From positions 558,001-622,000 of the forward strand of contig NZ_CP061947.1 of NCBI RefSeq assembly GCF_014838715.1: a DNA stretch of 64,000 nt. Direction: 5' to 3'. Below the pieces are notes generated by a model that worked only from the letters and a program-made list of their open reading frames with translations, made no database searches and was not told the DNA's origin. How positions within the stretch are numbered: the first letter of the stretch is position 1; the number at the start of each line of letters is the position of its first letter. The position numbers and the translations under genes are program-made. The stretch is from Algoriphagus sp. Y33 (GTDB lineage: Bacteria > Bacteroidota > Bacteroidia > Cytophagales > Cyclobacteriaceae). This document shows positions 43,987 through 53,237 of this stretch, one piece after another.

Positions 43987-45180
43987 ATGAAAAATATAGA
44001 CGTTGATAAGCTTCTACAGGAAATCTTTAATGACGGTGACGAATTCGACGTTAAGGAACGGTTCGAGGAGAAGCTTGGGGAATATGGCGTCAGCAAGACC
44101 AAGGCGCTAAAGCTCCTCAATATTGATAAAGACGTTTTTGATGAGATTCTTGAAGGCACTGCAAAGCAGCCCAACCTAATCCATGTGGTCAAAGTCGCCG
44201 AATTCCTGGACATCGATGTTCATGAGTTTGTCAAAATGATTCTGAAAAACCAGAATCCTGAAAATATCGCTTCTATCGACCGCGCCAGAAAGCTCAAGTT
44301 CCTGATGAAGAACTTTGATGTCAAAGCATTGACGAAAAGAGGCTTTTTTGATGGGGACGATGATATAGATGAAATGGTCGTCAAGGCTTTGACTTATTTT
44401 GGTTATAATTCTATCAAAGAATTTGAAAATCAACTGGTTGAGCCACTGTACAGCAGGTCTGTCAGGCAGTTTTCAGATAAGATGAAAGACTTTTGGGTTC
44501 GTTCGGCCTACCAGACTTTCAAGCTGATCAACAATCCTAATCCCTACGACCGCGAGCGTCTGAAGGATACCATTGTGAATATGAAGCCCTACTCTCAGGA
44601 TGTAACCAATGGCCTTCATACAGTTTGCAAAGCCCTATATAATATAGGAGTCACCGTGATCTTTCAAGATTATCTCGAAACCACTCATGTCCGTGGTGCC
44701 ACGTTCATTATCAATAATAAGCCATGCATCGTAATCACCGATTACTTGAAGAAATACCCAACTCTCTGGTTTACCCTTATGCATGAACTTCACCATGTGT
44801 TGTTTGATTACGATACGGTGGCTTCCAACCGCTACCATTTGTCAGATGATGAAGATTTATTCCTTATAGAGGAGAAGGCAAATGGTTTTGCTAGGGATTT
44901 TTTCATGCCAATAGAAAGCTTTCAGTATATCAAAAGCTTCATCAATAGCCCCTATGTAGTGGATAGATTCGCGAAGGAAAATGAAATCCATCCTTCTTTG
45001 GTTTACTCCTTTTTTACATGGTATCAGAAGGAGCTTTATGGGAAGAATTTTTATGCCGCATTCAAGGAGTTTTATCCGAATTGCAAGACTGCCGTCAGCA
45101 AACTCAATCCCGTGTCCTGGAATGAGAATAATATCAAGGAGGTAAGTGAAAAGATTAAAGCAGTGTTTGAGATTAACTAA
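43987..45180 (+). CDS. XRE-like/ImmA-type metallopeptidase
   Basis: This is a 397-aa protein. The start is ATG 43987, because an upstream in-frame extension would read through the promoter palindrome. Residues ~25-85 look like an HTH (GVSKTKALKLLNIDKDVFDE). The peptidase has HELHH at residues 266-270 (LMHELHHVLFDYD) and the downstream EEKANGFARDFFMP of the ImmA/IrrE group. It probably cleaves a repressor or itself responds to stress. It is coupled to a 182-aa protein gene nine bases downstream. Confidence 0.88.
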   Translation: MKNIDVDKLLQEIFNDGDEFDVKERFEEKLGEYGVSKTKALKLLNIDKDVFDEILEGTAKQPNLIHVVKVAEFLDIDVHEFVKMILKNQNPENIASIDRARKLKFLMKNFDVKALTKRGFFDGDDDIDEMVVKALTYFGYNSIKEFENQLVEPLYSRSVRQFSDKMKDFWVRSAYQTFKLINNPNPYDRERLKDTIVNMKPYSQDVTNGLHTVCKALYNIGVTVIFQDYLETTHVRGATFIINNKPCIVITDYLKKYPTLWFTLMHELHHVLFDYDTVASNRYHLSDDEDLFLIEEKANGFARDFFMPIESFQYIKSFINSPYVVDRFAKENEIHPSLVYSFFTWYQKELYGKNFYAAFKEFYPNCKTAVSKLNPVSWNENNIKEVSEKIKAVFEIN

Positions 45181-45189
45181 CCCAATGTT

Positions 45190-45738
45190 ATGGAAGAGAA
45201 TAATAAGAAATCAAAAAAGGAACAGGAGTTAAGTGAAGCCGATATTGAGCGTCTTCAATTGTTGCAGCGTGCTCACGAAAGAAAGGGCAAGCAACTCACG
45301 ATCTCGGACGATACCGGGGCATTAAAAGAGATCGATGAACTCCGTCAGCTGGTAAGTAAGCAACTGGAAAGTCCGGAGGAGAAATACAGCATTTATTACA
45401 AAGGAATCCGAAAATTGCTGATGGATCATTTACCCAAAGGTGAGGACTATAAGCAGATGCGTGATATCATCTATGACGAGAAAAATATCTTCTTGAATTT
45501 GGGAAAACGCAAAAGCGACAACAACGGTGTGCGGGGATCAGATGGGCGGATGACCTTCCAGCCCGTGATGAATGAGATACTGGATATTATTATCGCCTGG
45601 GTAGGAGGGTCACAGAATCCTTTTGAGCTATATAGGCAATTTTACCTGCTGAATGAAAAACACAAATACCCTCATGAGGAATATGATGACTCCACAAGAG
45701 GTATTGCAAATGCGATGTTGAAATTGGTGGAGGATTAG
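45190..45738 (+). CDS. Unknown protein paired with ImmA-type peptidase
   Basis: This is a 182-aa, strongly charged, helical protein. Its N-terminal 40 residues are likely disordered or coiled coil (ENNKKSKKEQELSEADIERL). A compact C-terminal half contains DYKQMRDIIYDEKNIFLNLG and VMNEILDIIIAWVGG. No catalytic motif or family is recognised. It follows the ImmA gene by nine bases, so the two form a unit. It may be the peptidase substrate or the effector. Confidence 0.7.
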   Translation: MEENNKKSKKEQELSEADIERLQLLQRAHERKGKQLTISDDTGALKEIDELRQLVSKQLESPEEKYSIYYKGIRKLLMDHLPKGEDYKQMRDIIYDEKNIFLNLGKRKSDNNGVRGSDGRMTFQPVMNEILDIIIAWVGGSQNPFELYRQFYLLNEKHKYPHEEYDDSTRGIANAMLKLVED

Positions 45739-45784
45739 ATAATTGGGAGCCGTATTTTTCACTTAATTGATTTTAATTTAGACT

Positions 45785-45875
45785 CCTCAAAGGAGAAGGA
45801 GGGATGGGGTTAAAGTAGAATTTCAGACTGCACCCAGTCTCACAATTATTTGACTACACCTAAAAAGGGGGGGAC
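45785..45875. repeat. Mosaic hairpin repeat, short diverged copy
   Basis: CTCCTCAAAGGAGAAGGAGG, then GGGGTTAAAGTAGAATTTCA, and CTGCACCCAGTCTCAC lead to TTTGACTACACCTAAAAAGG followed by a G-run. These are the terminal modules of the dispersed repeat family. Confidence 0.6.
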
Positions 45876-45981
45876 AAGATATTTTCGTATGGATTGGGAA
45901 GTCCGCTATAATTGATAAGTTTGAATTAAAGTGTGGCTATGATAAGTTTGATAAGAAAGTGCTTGTTTATCTCCAATTATT

Positions 45982-46774
45982 ATGGCTAAGCATAAGCCGC
46001 AATTGATTAATATGATAAAATCATTCAACGAAATATCATTCCATGAGTTCAAGACCAATTGGTTTGCTCAAATAAAGCAGGAAATTCAAATGAAAGGCAA
46101 AGATTATATACTTCTTGTCGAAGAAGATGAATTTGCTGAATATCTGCATAGCAAATATGAACTCACACCATTAGAAGTAGACGCTTTATCTGAAGCAGTT
46201 GATCAACCTTCAAAGTCTAAGGAATGGTTTGAAGATAGAATGTGGGGGAAGTCAATCAAATTGTATTAAAGCTTTAAAAATTAGTTTAAACACTCATTTT
46301 GATACAGAACAAAATGAGAAATGCTGCTATTGTGGTTTACTATATGATAGAACTGGTAGAGGTGAAATTGAACATATAGCTCCGAAAGGTGCAGGCTTAT
46401 ATCCTCAATTTTCATATACTTCTAATAACTTAGCAAAGGTTTGTCAGTTATGTAATTCATCTTCAATGAAACACGACTATGACTCTGTAAGAACTATAAG
46501 CCATAACTATAATCTAATAGACTTTAAAATAGTTCATCCTTATAATGATAATCATAGTGATCATTATAAATTCAGTTATGGTTTGCTCAATGTAACTATT
46601 TCAGTTAATAATAATTCAGATAAAGCAAGGGAGTCAATTAGATTATTTGAACTTGCATCAGAGAAAAGAACAAGAGCGAGAGCCGTTCAACGTAATCAAG
46701 AAAGGCTTGAGAATTTATACAATTTATCAACAGCTATAAAAGAGAGAATTAAATCAGTAATTTCTAGAAGTTGA
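45982..46774 (+). pseudogene. HNH endonuclease gene with homopolymer frameshift
   Basis: The first frame (45982-46269) ends KEWFEDRMWGKSIKLY*. The second frame supplies SQSNCIKALKISLNTHF and a clear HNH domain: CCYCGLLYD, GEIEHIAPKGAG and VCQLCNSSSMKHD. Removing one G from the GGGGG run at ~46243-46247 joins them as DRMWGSQSNCIKALK, giving a ~263-aa protein. The arrangement resembles PtuB-type HNH proteins of retron/Septu systems, but no ATPase partner is adjacent. Phase variation, a real mutation or a sequencing error are all possible. Confidence 0.75.
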
Positions 46775-46813
46775 GGGATATGAGAAATAAAAAACTAAAA
46801 GTCTATATCGCTG

Positions 46814-46857
46814 TATATGAAACCGTAGCCGTCTATCGGCAGGCTACGCTTCATATA
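46814..46857. promoter_or_regulatory. Long stem-loop after the HNH gene
   Basis: TATATGAAACCGTAGCC (46814-46830) pairs almost completely with GGCTACGCTTCATATA (46842-46857), with an 11-base loop. It is a strong hairpin 40 bases after the HNH stop. No T-run follows, so a processing site or recombination palindrome is as likely as a terminator. Confidence 0.6.
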
Positions 46858-46890
46858 ATATGTTGTTAGAGGTAATCCTAGAACGACATT

Positions 46891-47061
46891 ATGAACAACA
46901 TAAATCAATTTATAGACGAACGAAATTCAGAGTTATGGAATTCCTTAAATTCTAAATTCAATATTAGAATTGAACGGTCAAATAATAAAGAATATTTGTG
47001 TTTTACCCAAAATAATGCAATAACTGATGATCATAGATTGGAACAAGCTACAACCTTATAA
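46891..47061 (+). pseudogene. Truncated N-terminal gene remnant
   Basis: This is a 56-codon frame starting MNNINQFIDERNSELWNSLN and turning at ~47000 into sequence that overlaps the start of the large NTPase gene in another frame. The first ~45 residues look like a natural N terminus, so a gene seems to have been cut here when the downstream operon was inserted. Confidence 0.45.
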
Positions 47062-50000
47062 AACAACTAAATCCAAGAGTTTCGAGCAGCTTTGTTATCA
47101 GATTGCTTCAAGACTTTATACAGGGAAAGGCACGTTCACTCCTGTCGACGATAGCGGTGGCGGGGATGGAGTTGAATTTTATTTAACCATGCCTGATGGA
47201 AATGAGTGGGGTTGGCAGGCAAAATATTATGAAGGTTCGGTAAGGTTAAGCGTCAGCGGCAGAAAAGCCGCAATCATTTCATCACTGGAACGTGCGGTAA
47301 ACAAGCATCCTAAGATGGAAATATGGTTTTTATGTTTAACCACGGATCTAACCCCGGAAGAAGAAATCTGGAAAAACACAGATCTTAAAAGTCACATTCC
47401 AAATGGTCATCCCGCGCGAATAGAAGTATGGAATCAAAGCTTTTTGCATGAAAAAATAAATCGACCAGCTTTTAATGGAATAAAACAATCTTTTTTTAAT
47501 CAGTTGGAGTTATCAACCGATTGGTTTGAAAAAGCATTTGACAAATCGTTTAGTATCGTAAAGAACAAGTTTGACGACCTCTTGTACGTACCTAACTCAG
47601 AGTTTGAGTATTATTACGTAAATCCTATTCTTTGTACTGACAAATTCGTCGAAAAGAGGATTGCTTACTATCCTAAAAAGTTGGAAGAACTGCTTGGGGA
47701 TGCAAAGGGAAAACTGGAAAGCTTGCATTACACGACAGAACTTTGGAAACCGCTAATGTTGGAGTATGTCAATCGCTACACCGAATTTAATCTCAAGGCC
47801 GAAAACCTATTGCCATTGCTTAAAGCCCGATTAGAGAATATCACACCTAATAATTTTGAAAAGCTGGTCGGAGACGAATATGAAAATGAGATCGCATATT
47901 TTGAATCTATAAAAAATGGCCTTGAAGATTTCCGCAGGAACTGGCAGCAAAATAATACCTCCGAACTTACAGAAGATCAAAAGAAAAGTAATTCAGAGCA
48001 ATCAAAAAAGGTATGGCCGGTAGAAAGTGTTTATAAAGAATTTATCGAAGAACTTAAATATTATGTTTCACATAGCAGAATACCTGTTGAATGGCGTTCT
48101 GCTCATTATTTGGGAAATGGCGGCGACGGAAAAACAAACTTCTCTGTAGCATTAGTTAAGGAATACCTATCATCAAAAATTCCCGCTATTTACATCCCTG
48201 CAGTTCAATTTACTGGGCCTAATCCTTTAAGTGACCAGATATTAATGATGCTTGACATCAAATCGGATTACACTTTTAATGATTTATTGGATTGCCTAAA
48301 TGAACTTGGAAAAATTCATAACAAACGCATCCCTATAGTTATTGATGGATTAAATGAAGCCATCAATGCGCAAGGATTTCTAAATGAAAGGCTTAACTTG
48401 GACCTGCCACAAATGGAAGCTGATTTCCTGCATCGAAAAAATTTGGTACTATTGACCACTTGCCGAACTTCCTATAAAGATGCGATATGGGGAGATGTAA
48501 AGCACGATGACGAGAGGTTTCATTCACTATATGGTTTTACAAATCAAGAGGACAAAAAGAAGCTGGTCAGGAATTACTTCAGCCAGTATAAGATACAAGC
48601 AGACATATCTTTCCTCTCATTGGAACGGTTCACCAAGCCTTTATACCTGAAACTTTTTTGTGAATCTGTCAATAGCGAAAGAAAGGAAATTAAACAGGTT
48701 ACACTGGGCTTTGACTCCATCTATTCAATTTTTGATAATTTTGTCAGTCTCTGCGATGACAATATTTTTAAAAGAATACAAAAGGCGGGCAGGATAGCAC
48801 CTACCGCTGCAAATAAAAAGCTGGCTTCAAAAGTTTTAAGTGAGATCGCTGCCATGTTGTGGCAACAACATCAGCGTGCATTCTCTTTGAATGATTTAAT
48901 GGCTATTGCGGATGGAGAAACGAAATTCGATTACAAGGATACGGTTACCAAGGCTTTGTTGGATGAAGAATTGCTGTTTATTCGTAACTGGCACAATGGA
49001 GAAGAGCATGTTTTTTTAACATACGATTTGATGGCTGGTTATTTCATAGCCAAACACTTGGTGGATACCATTACAGATTTTGATACTTTTTTTAAAGGTG
49101 ATCAAGTTGAGTCGCTGATCGGTGATGATTATCATAAACTGCATCCGAACCACGAAGACATAACCGATGGTTTATGTAGTTTGTTGCCGATCAAGAAAGG
49201 CCTCTTTGTACATGATCTTGTTGCCAAGCCCGGAAAAGACCATCCCCAATCTTCGGTAGAAAAAAAATTATTTGAACGATCAATCGCTGCTACCATTTTA
49301 CTTTCGCCAGAATATATCACACCTGAACAGGTGGAATATTTTAATAAATTATCTGGCCATTCTAAAAATCTGATCAGGCTGATCGGTTTGAGTGAAGACG
49401 TACTTTTTGTTTCTAACCATCCTTTTAATTTCAGGTTCTGGTCGGTAAAGCTGGCCGGATTACAGGTAAATGAAAGGGATATAACCTGGTCTGAATACCT
49501 GAGGGATTTAAGAGAGGGTTTCTTAGATGATTTGATCACAGAATTTGAAGCTTTGCAAACCGTTTCTTCGCTTACTCAGGAGCAAAATGAAAAGATATAT
49601 CTGGTTGCAGACTATCTTAAATGGACATTTACTTCAACCAATAAAGATCTTAAAGGTAAAGCCGGTGATGTATTATATCAATTCGCGATAAAGTTCCCCT
49701 CTGTTTTTCTCAACGAATTCTACGGTTCGGCGAAAATAAATGACCCATCCGTATTTGAATGGATGATGGTTATTCTTTATAATACCTGTATCTATTTGAT
49801 CAAAAAAAATAAAGAGAATCATAAAAATGACTTGCTCAAACTTTCTGTATTTCTCCAAAAAGAGGTATTACGTCCAGGAGGAACTCATGCAACTAACCAT
49901 CTGGTCACCAGAAACTACGCTTATAGCATTCTAAAATTATTATCACGCAAGTTCCCTGAAGCAGCGGTAGATATTAAGGACATCAGAAAAAACTTTAAGG

Positions 50001-51454
50001 ATATAGGCACCATAATCTGGGAGGAGGCCGAAGATCTCAATGAAGGAGAATATCGGGATGGCAACGCTCTTATTGACTACTATTTCAATAAAGAAAAAAT
50101 GCCCTACATCTCTCGTGGCCGTGGCAACGAATATAATCCAACACCGGAATACCTTGCTGTTCAGGCAAAGTTACGTTGGCGCGCCTACCAGTTAGGTTAT
50201 AAATTTGAACTGTTTAGCGAATCTGATATTCAAATTGCTAAATATAAGCACTGGGGCGAATCATTTGCCAGTACTGAACGATATGCTGATAAATATATCG
50301 AAATCGCCTTTCTTGAATATTGCGGGTATCTTGACGGCCTAAATGATTTGGAATCCTATGATGATATAGGCTACCTGCGCACATTTAAACTTAAACATGA
50401 TCCGAGCGAAGCGGGCGATGTCGACGAGCCCTTACCATCGACGAGATTTGTTGTAAGGGATTTTATTGATGCCAATATCTCCTTATCTAAATGGTGTGCT
50501 GATCTTTCCGCACCTGATGTTTCGGAATATCTCGAAAGGACGGCTTTTCAGGAAAAAACTGGAAAATGGGTTTTACTGCACGGATTGGTGCACCAACATA
50601 AAAAGCTTAAGGAAAGGCAGTTCTATTTCAAAGTAGACACTGTTTTTGTGCGGAATAAAGATTTGGCGGAAGCAAGGCTGGCTTTCAGCGATAAAACAGA
50701 CTTAGGACGCGCCAATAACAGCATTCCCTATACAAATAACATTCATGAATCCGAGATTCCCGATTCAGATAGCATCCCGTATAATGAATTTACAGAGTGG
50801 AACTATAGTCTGGAATCTGAAATTATTGACAGGGAATATACCAGGATCGTTCTGATTGAAAATGGTAGGCGATTGAAGGAAAAGGAATCAGACCAGCTTT
50901 GGGACATGATCATAAAGCAATTACATTTTTTAGATCACCCCAGGACGAATATATCAGGATTTTCTATGCCTATGGTCCGGTTTAAGGCACTTGAATCCGA
51001 TGAAGATGAGAGTTTGGAGGATGCATTCAAGCGTTTGAATATTGAATTGGAAGAGGAGAAATTCACTAAACAGGAGCCACGCGAAATAGATAAGACCATT
51101 GATGTTTTTATACCTGTTCGCTATCATAAGGACAAGGTTTACCTATGTAAAAACCTAATAGATGAACTGGAATTGTCAAGCCCCTACGGGATCACTGATC
51201 TTAATGATCGGAATGGCGAACTGGCCAGCTTCAACTATAACTATGAGGTTGAATATGTTGACCAGGAAACTTTTACTTATCTGAGAAAAGATCTATTAAA
51301 TAAATATCTCCAGGATAACGAATTGACCCTGTTCCAGATCATTTGGGGCGAGCGGGACTATTACCCTATCGACGGAAATTGGGATACGGACCGCAAAAGG
51401 GCACAAACTAGAAGATGGGCGCCATTTTATCGGGCTGTAGAATATGAAATTTAA
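47027..51454 (+). CDS. Nuclease-STAND NTPase, large defence-type protein
   Basis: This is a 1475-aa protein. The N terminus is restriction-endonuclease-like: FEQLCYQIASRLY, then GGGDGVEFYL (D47, E50) and WGWQAKYY (Q64-x-K66), fitting the E/D-QxK core of Mrr/Cap4-type nucleases. A STAND-type ATPase follows, with Walker A GNGGDGKTN near residue 363 and Walker B IPIVIDGLNEA near residue 433. The remaining ~900 residues are helical and beta regions without visible TPR or LRR repeats, probably the sensor. Avs-type proteins share this order. The GIY-YIG-like gene starts eight bases after the stop. Confidence 0.88.
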   Translation: MIIDWNKLQPYKTTKSKSFEQLCYQIASRLYTGKGTFTPVDDSGGGDGVEFYLTMPDGNEWGWQAKYYEGSVRLSVSGRKAAIISSLERAVNKHPKMEIWFLCLTTDLTPEEEIWKNTDLKSHIPNGHPARIEVWNQSFLHEKINRPAFNGIKQSFFNQLELSTDWFEKAFDKSFSIVKNKFDDLLYVPNSEFEYYYVNPILCTDKFVEKRIAYYPKKLEELLGDAKGKLESLHYTTELWKPLMLEYVNRYTEFNLKAENLLPLLKARLENITPNNFEKLVGDEYENEIAYFESIKNGLEDFRRNWQQNNTSELTEDQKKSNSEQSKKVWPVESVYKEFIEELKYYVSHSRIPVEWRSAHYLGNGGDGKTNFSVALVKEYLSSKIPAIYIPAVQFTGPNPLSDQILMMLDIKSDYTFNDLLDCLNELGKIHNKRIPIVIDGLNEAINAQGFLNERLNLDLPQMEADFLHRKNLVLLTTCRTSYKDAIWGDVKHDDERFHSLYGFTNQEDKKKLVRNYFSQYKIQADISFLSLERFTKPLYLKLFCESVNSERKEIKQVTLGFDSIYSIFDNFVSLCDDNIFKRIQKAGRIAPTAANKKLASKVLSEIAAMLWQQHQRAFSLNDLMAIADGETKFDYKDTVTKALLDEELLFIRNWHNGEEHVFLTYDLMAGYFIAKHLVDTITDFDTFFKGDQVESLIGDDYHKLHPNHEDITDGLCSLLPIKKGLFVHDLVAKPGKDHPQSSVEKKLFERSIAATILLSPEYITPEQVEYFNKLSGHSKNLIRLIGLSEDVLFVSNHPFNFRFWSVKLAGLQVNERDITWSEYLRDLREGFLDDLITEFEALQTVSSLTQEQNEKIYLVADYLKWTFTSTNKDLKGKAGDVLYQFAIKFPSVFLNEFYGSAKINDPSVFEWMMVILYNTCIYLIKKNKENHKNDLLKLSVFLQKEVLRPGGTHATNHLVTRNYAYSILKLLSRKFPEAAVDIKDIRKNFKDIGTIIWEEAEDLNEGEYRDGNALIDYYFNKEKMPYISRGRGNEYNPTPEYLAVQAKLRWRAYQLGYKFELFSESDIQIAKYKHWGESFASTERYADKYIEIAFLEYCGYLDGLNDLESYDDIGYLRTFKLKHDPSEAGDVDEPLPSTRFVVRDFIDANISLSKWCADLSAPDVSEYLERTAFQEKTGKWVLLHGLVHQHKKLKERQFYFKVDTVFVRNKDLAEARLAFSDKTDLGRANNSIPYTNNIHESEIPDSDSIPYNEFTEWNYSLESEIIDREYTRIVLIENGRRLKEKESDQLWDMIIKQLHFLDHPRTNISGFSMPMVRFKALESDEDESLEDAFKRLNIELEEEKFTKQEPREIDKTIDVFIPVRYHKDKVYLCKNLIDELELSSPYGITDLNDRNGELASFNYNYEVEYVDQETFTYLRKDLLNKYLQDNELTLFQIIWGERDYYPIDGNWDTDRKRAQTRRWAPFYRAVEYEI

Positions 51455-51462
51455 GGCACGGA

Positions 51463-52188
51463 ATGGAACTGAAATTACTCAACGAGGAAAACTTCCGCTA
51501 TCTTTGTCAGGGTTTAACCTTGGACTTGCACGATATGCAGGTAATTGATGGGGTATTGATTGGATTGAATGATAAAAATGGCCTCATTGAAAAGATCATA
51601 ACGCATAATGAAACTCTGGGCGCAGAATCAATGCTGCTTGCCGATAACGGCGGGCAGATTATCCTGATATTTGATAAATATCTGACTTCTGGTAAATTAT
51701 TAGCTACAGCAACAGTCACGCAAGGTAAAGAGTATACAGGTTTGCCGCCTGCGCTTCATATCAATTTAAACTCTCCGACATTAGATATTCCGCAAAGAAT
51801 AGAAATCCCGTTACGGTATGTATTAAAAGGGATGATGCCAATAATCGGTACTTATATGGTTTATTTGCATGCTTTGGAAATTAATAATAAAGAGACGTTT
51901 GTGTATTATGGGGTCACAAAAAGAGGTTGGATGAAACGCTTTAACGAACACGTTCGCCTTGCAGTCAAAGGTAAGTCTGGCCGAAAATTCCCAAAATTGT
52001 TTGGAGAAAGTATCGAGGCGCGGATTATGGAGCTGCTAGGCGATATAAATACCACAAATAAAAAATTAACCGGCTCGTATCACGTAGTTTGTGCAGCCGG
52101 ACGGTCAAAGAAAAATGCCTCCGAGATCGAACGATACCTGATCACAAAACTTAGCCTATCTGAAAAAGAAGGCTTAAATATGATTTGA
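51463..52188 (+). CDS. GIY-YIG-like nuclease, second gene of STAND operon
   Basis: This is a 241-aa protein. The C-terminal half shows a GIY-YIG-like layout: YMVYLHAL around residue 131 in place of GIY, VYYGVTKRGWMKRFNEH around residues 147-163 (Tyr-Gly, Arg and His of the core), and SEIERYLI near residue 221 with the metal-binding Glu. The N-terminal ~120 residues are an unrecognised domain. It would be a second DNA-cutting effector in the operon. The stop is followed after a single base by the ATG of the RES-like gene. Confidence 0.75.
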   Translation: MELKLLNEENFRYLCQGLTLDLHDMQVIDGVLIGLNDKNGLIEKIITHNETLGAESMLLADNGGQIILIFDKYLTSGKLLATATVTQGKEYTGLPPALHINLNSPTLDIPQRIEIPLRYVLKGMMPIIGTYMVYLHALEINNKETFVYYGVTKRGWMKRFNEHVRLAVKGKSGRKFPKLFGESIEARIMELLGDINTTNKKLTGSYHVVCAAGRSKKNASEIERYLITKLSLSEKEGLNMI

Positions 52189-52189
52189 G

Positions 52190-53104
52190 ATGCTTCCCGA
52201 AATAAATCTCAATGATCTAAAACAACGCTTAGACCAGCTTAGAAAGTTGGATTTGTCCATTATCTCTTATCCTGAGATCATCGATATTGTCAACAAAGAG
52301 ATCGCATTACCGATCCTAGTGACCGAGGTTCGAGCTGGTAACTACATTGAACGGATACGGATCAATAAAAAGGATGAGATATTTACCACTAAGCAGAAGT
52401 TGTCCTATCGCACTGATCTAGAAAACATCAAGAGTTTTGGTAGGGCAAACTCACCTGGTTCCTCTATGTTTTATGGTGCAGTAATCAGCAGTCCAATCCA
52501 GCTACCTAGAATAGTTGCCCTGGCAGAGACGGACGAATTACTAAGAAGTAAAGAAAAAGGCAAAGTCGATAAAGATATTTTTATGACCTTCAGCAAATGG
52601 AAGATCACAAAGAATATGCGTCTCGCTGAAATGGTATTTAAAAAAGAGAGGATAGCTACCACACCAGAAATTGAAAAGGCTTACCAATTTCATTTAAAGG
52701 CATTCCGTAAAAATATGCCCGAACAGGAGGTTCAGAAATTGATCTCGATACTTGAGTTCTACTCGGATGAATTTGCAAAAGCGGAGATTATAACGGACGC
52801 AGATTACAAGATCAGCGCAGCTTACGCTGAAAGTGCATTTAAAACCGGCAGTGTACAAGGTATTATCTATCCCAGCGTAAAAACTGAGTATGAGGGGAGT
52901 AACGTCGCATTATTACCCAAAACAGTAGATGACCATTTGCAGTTCGAAGAAGCGCTAATCATTCATGTTCAAATTCGGGGCAAAAAGGTATTCTTGGATA
53001 ATTTATACCGAACCGGTATAGCCGAAGCAGATGTCAATGATCTCGGATGGTACAAAATGGAACCAGCATCGGAGAAAATTAAAAGTAAGTTCTTTGAAAC
53101 ATAA
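52190..53104 (+). CDS. RES-domain-like protein, third gene of STAND operon
   Basis: This is a 304-aa protein with the RES arrangement: an Arg-rich entry strand (YIERIRINK, residues ~52-60), SFGRANSPGSSMFYGA (residues 82-97), IVALAETDELL with Glu113, and GIIYPSVKTEYEGSNVAL with the family Ser. RES toxins such as those of Xre-RES pairs destroy NAD+. Here there is no Xre partner; instead the gene is tightly coupled to the GIY-YIG and STAND genes. It is probably an NAD-targeting effector. The spacing before it is one base. Confidence 0.75.
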   Translation: MLPEINLNDLKQRLDQLRKLDLSIISYPEIIDIVNKEIALPILVTEVRAGNYIERIRINKKDEIFTTKQKLSYRTDLENIKSFGRANSPGSSMFYGAVISSPIQLPRIVALAETDELLRSKEKGKVDKDIFMTFSKWKITKNMRLAEMVFKKERIATTPEIEKAYQFHLKAFRKNMPEQEVQKLISILEFYSDEFAKAEIITDADYKISAAYAESAFKTGSVQGIIYPSVKTEYEGSNVALLPKTVDDHLQFEEALIIHVQIRGKKVFLDNLYRTGIAEADVNDLGWYKMEPASEKIKSKFFET

Positions 53105-53237
53105 CAAATAATTATCCGTCTGATCAACCCCATAATTGATATAGAGACCTCCACATACTTCACATTCGGGGAATTGCCATATCCTGCAAAATGTAAGGAG
53201 ACGTTGACTCAACAACTCTAAAATAGAGTGGGAAACT

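Noticed and set aside
53215..53229. ACTCTA-AAA-TAGAGT hairpin as terminator after the STAND operon
   Set aside because: Only a 6-bp AT-rich stem with no direct T-run; too weak to list as a feature.
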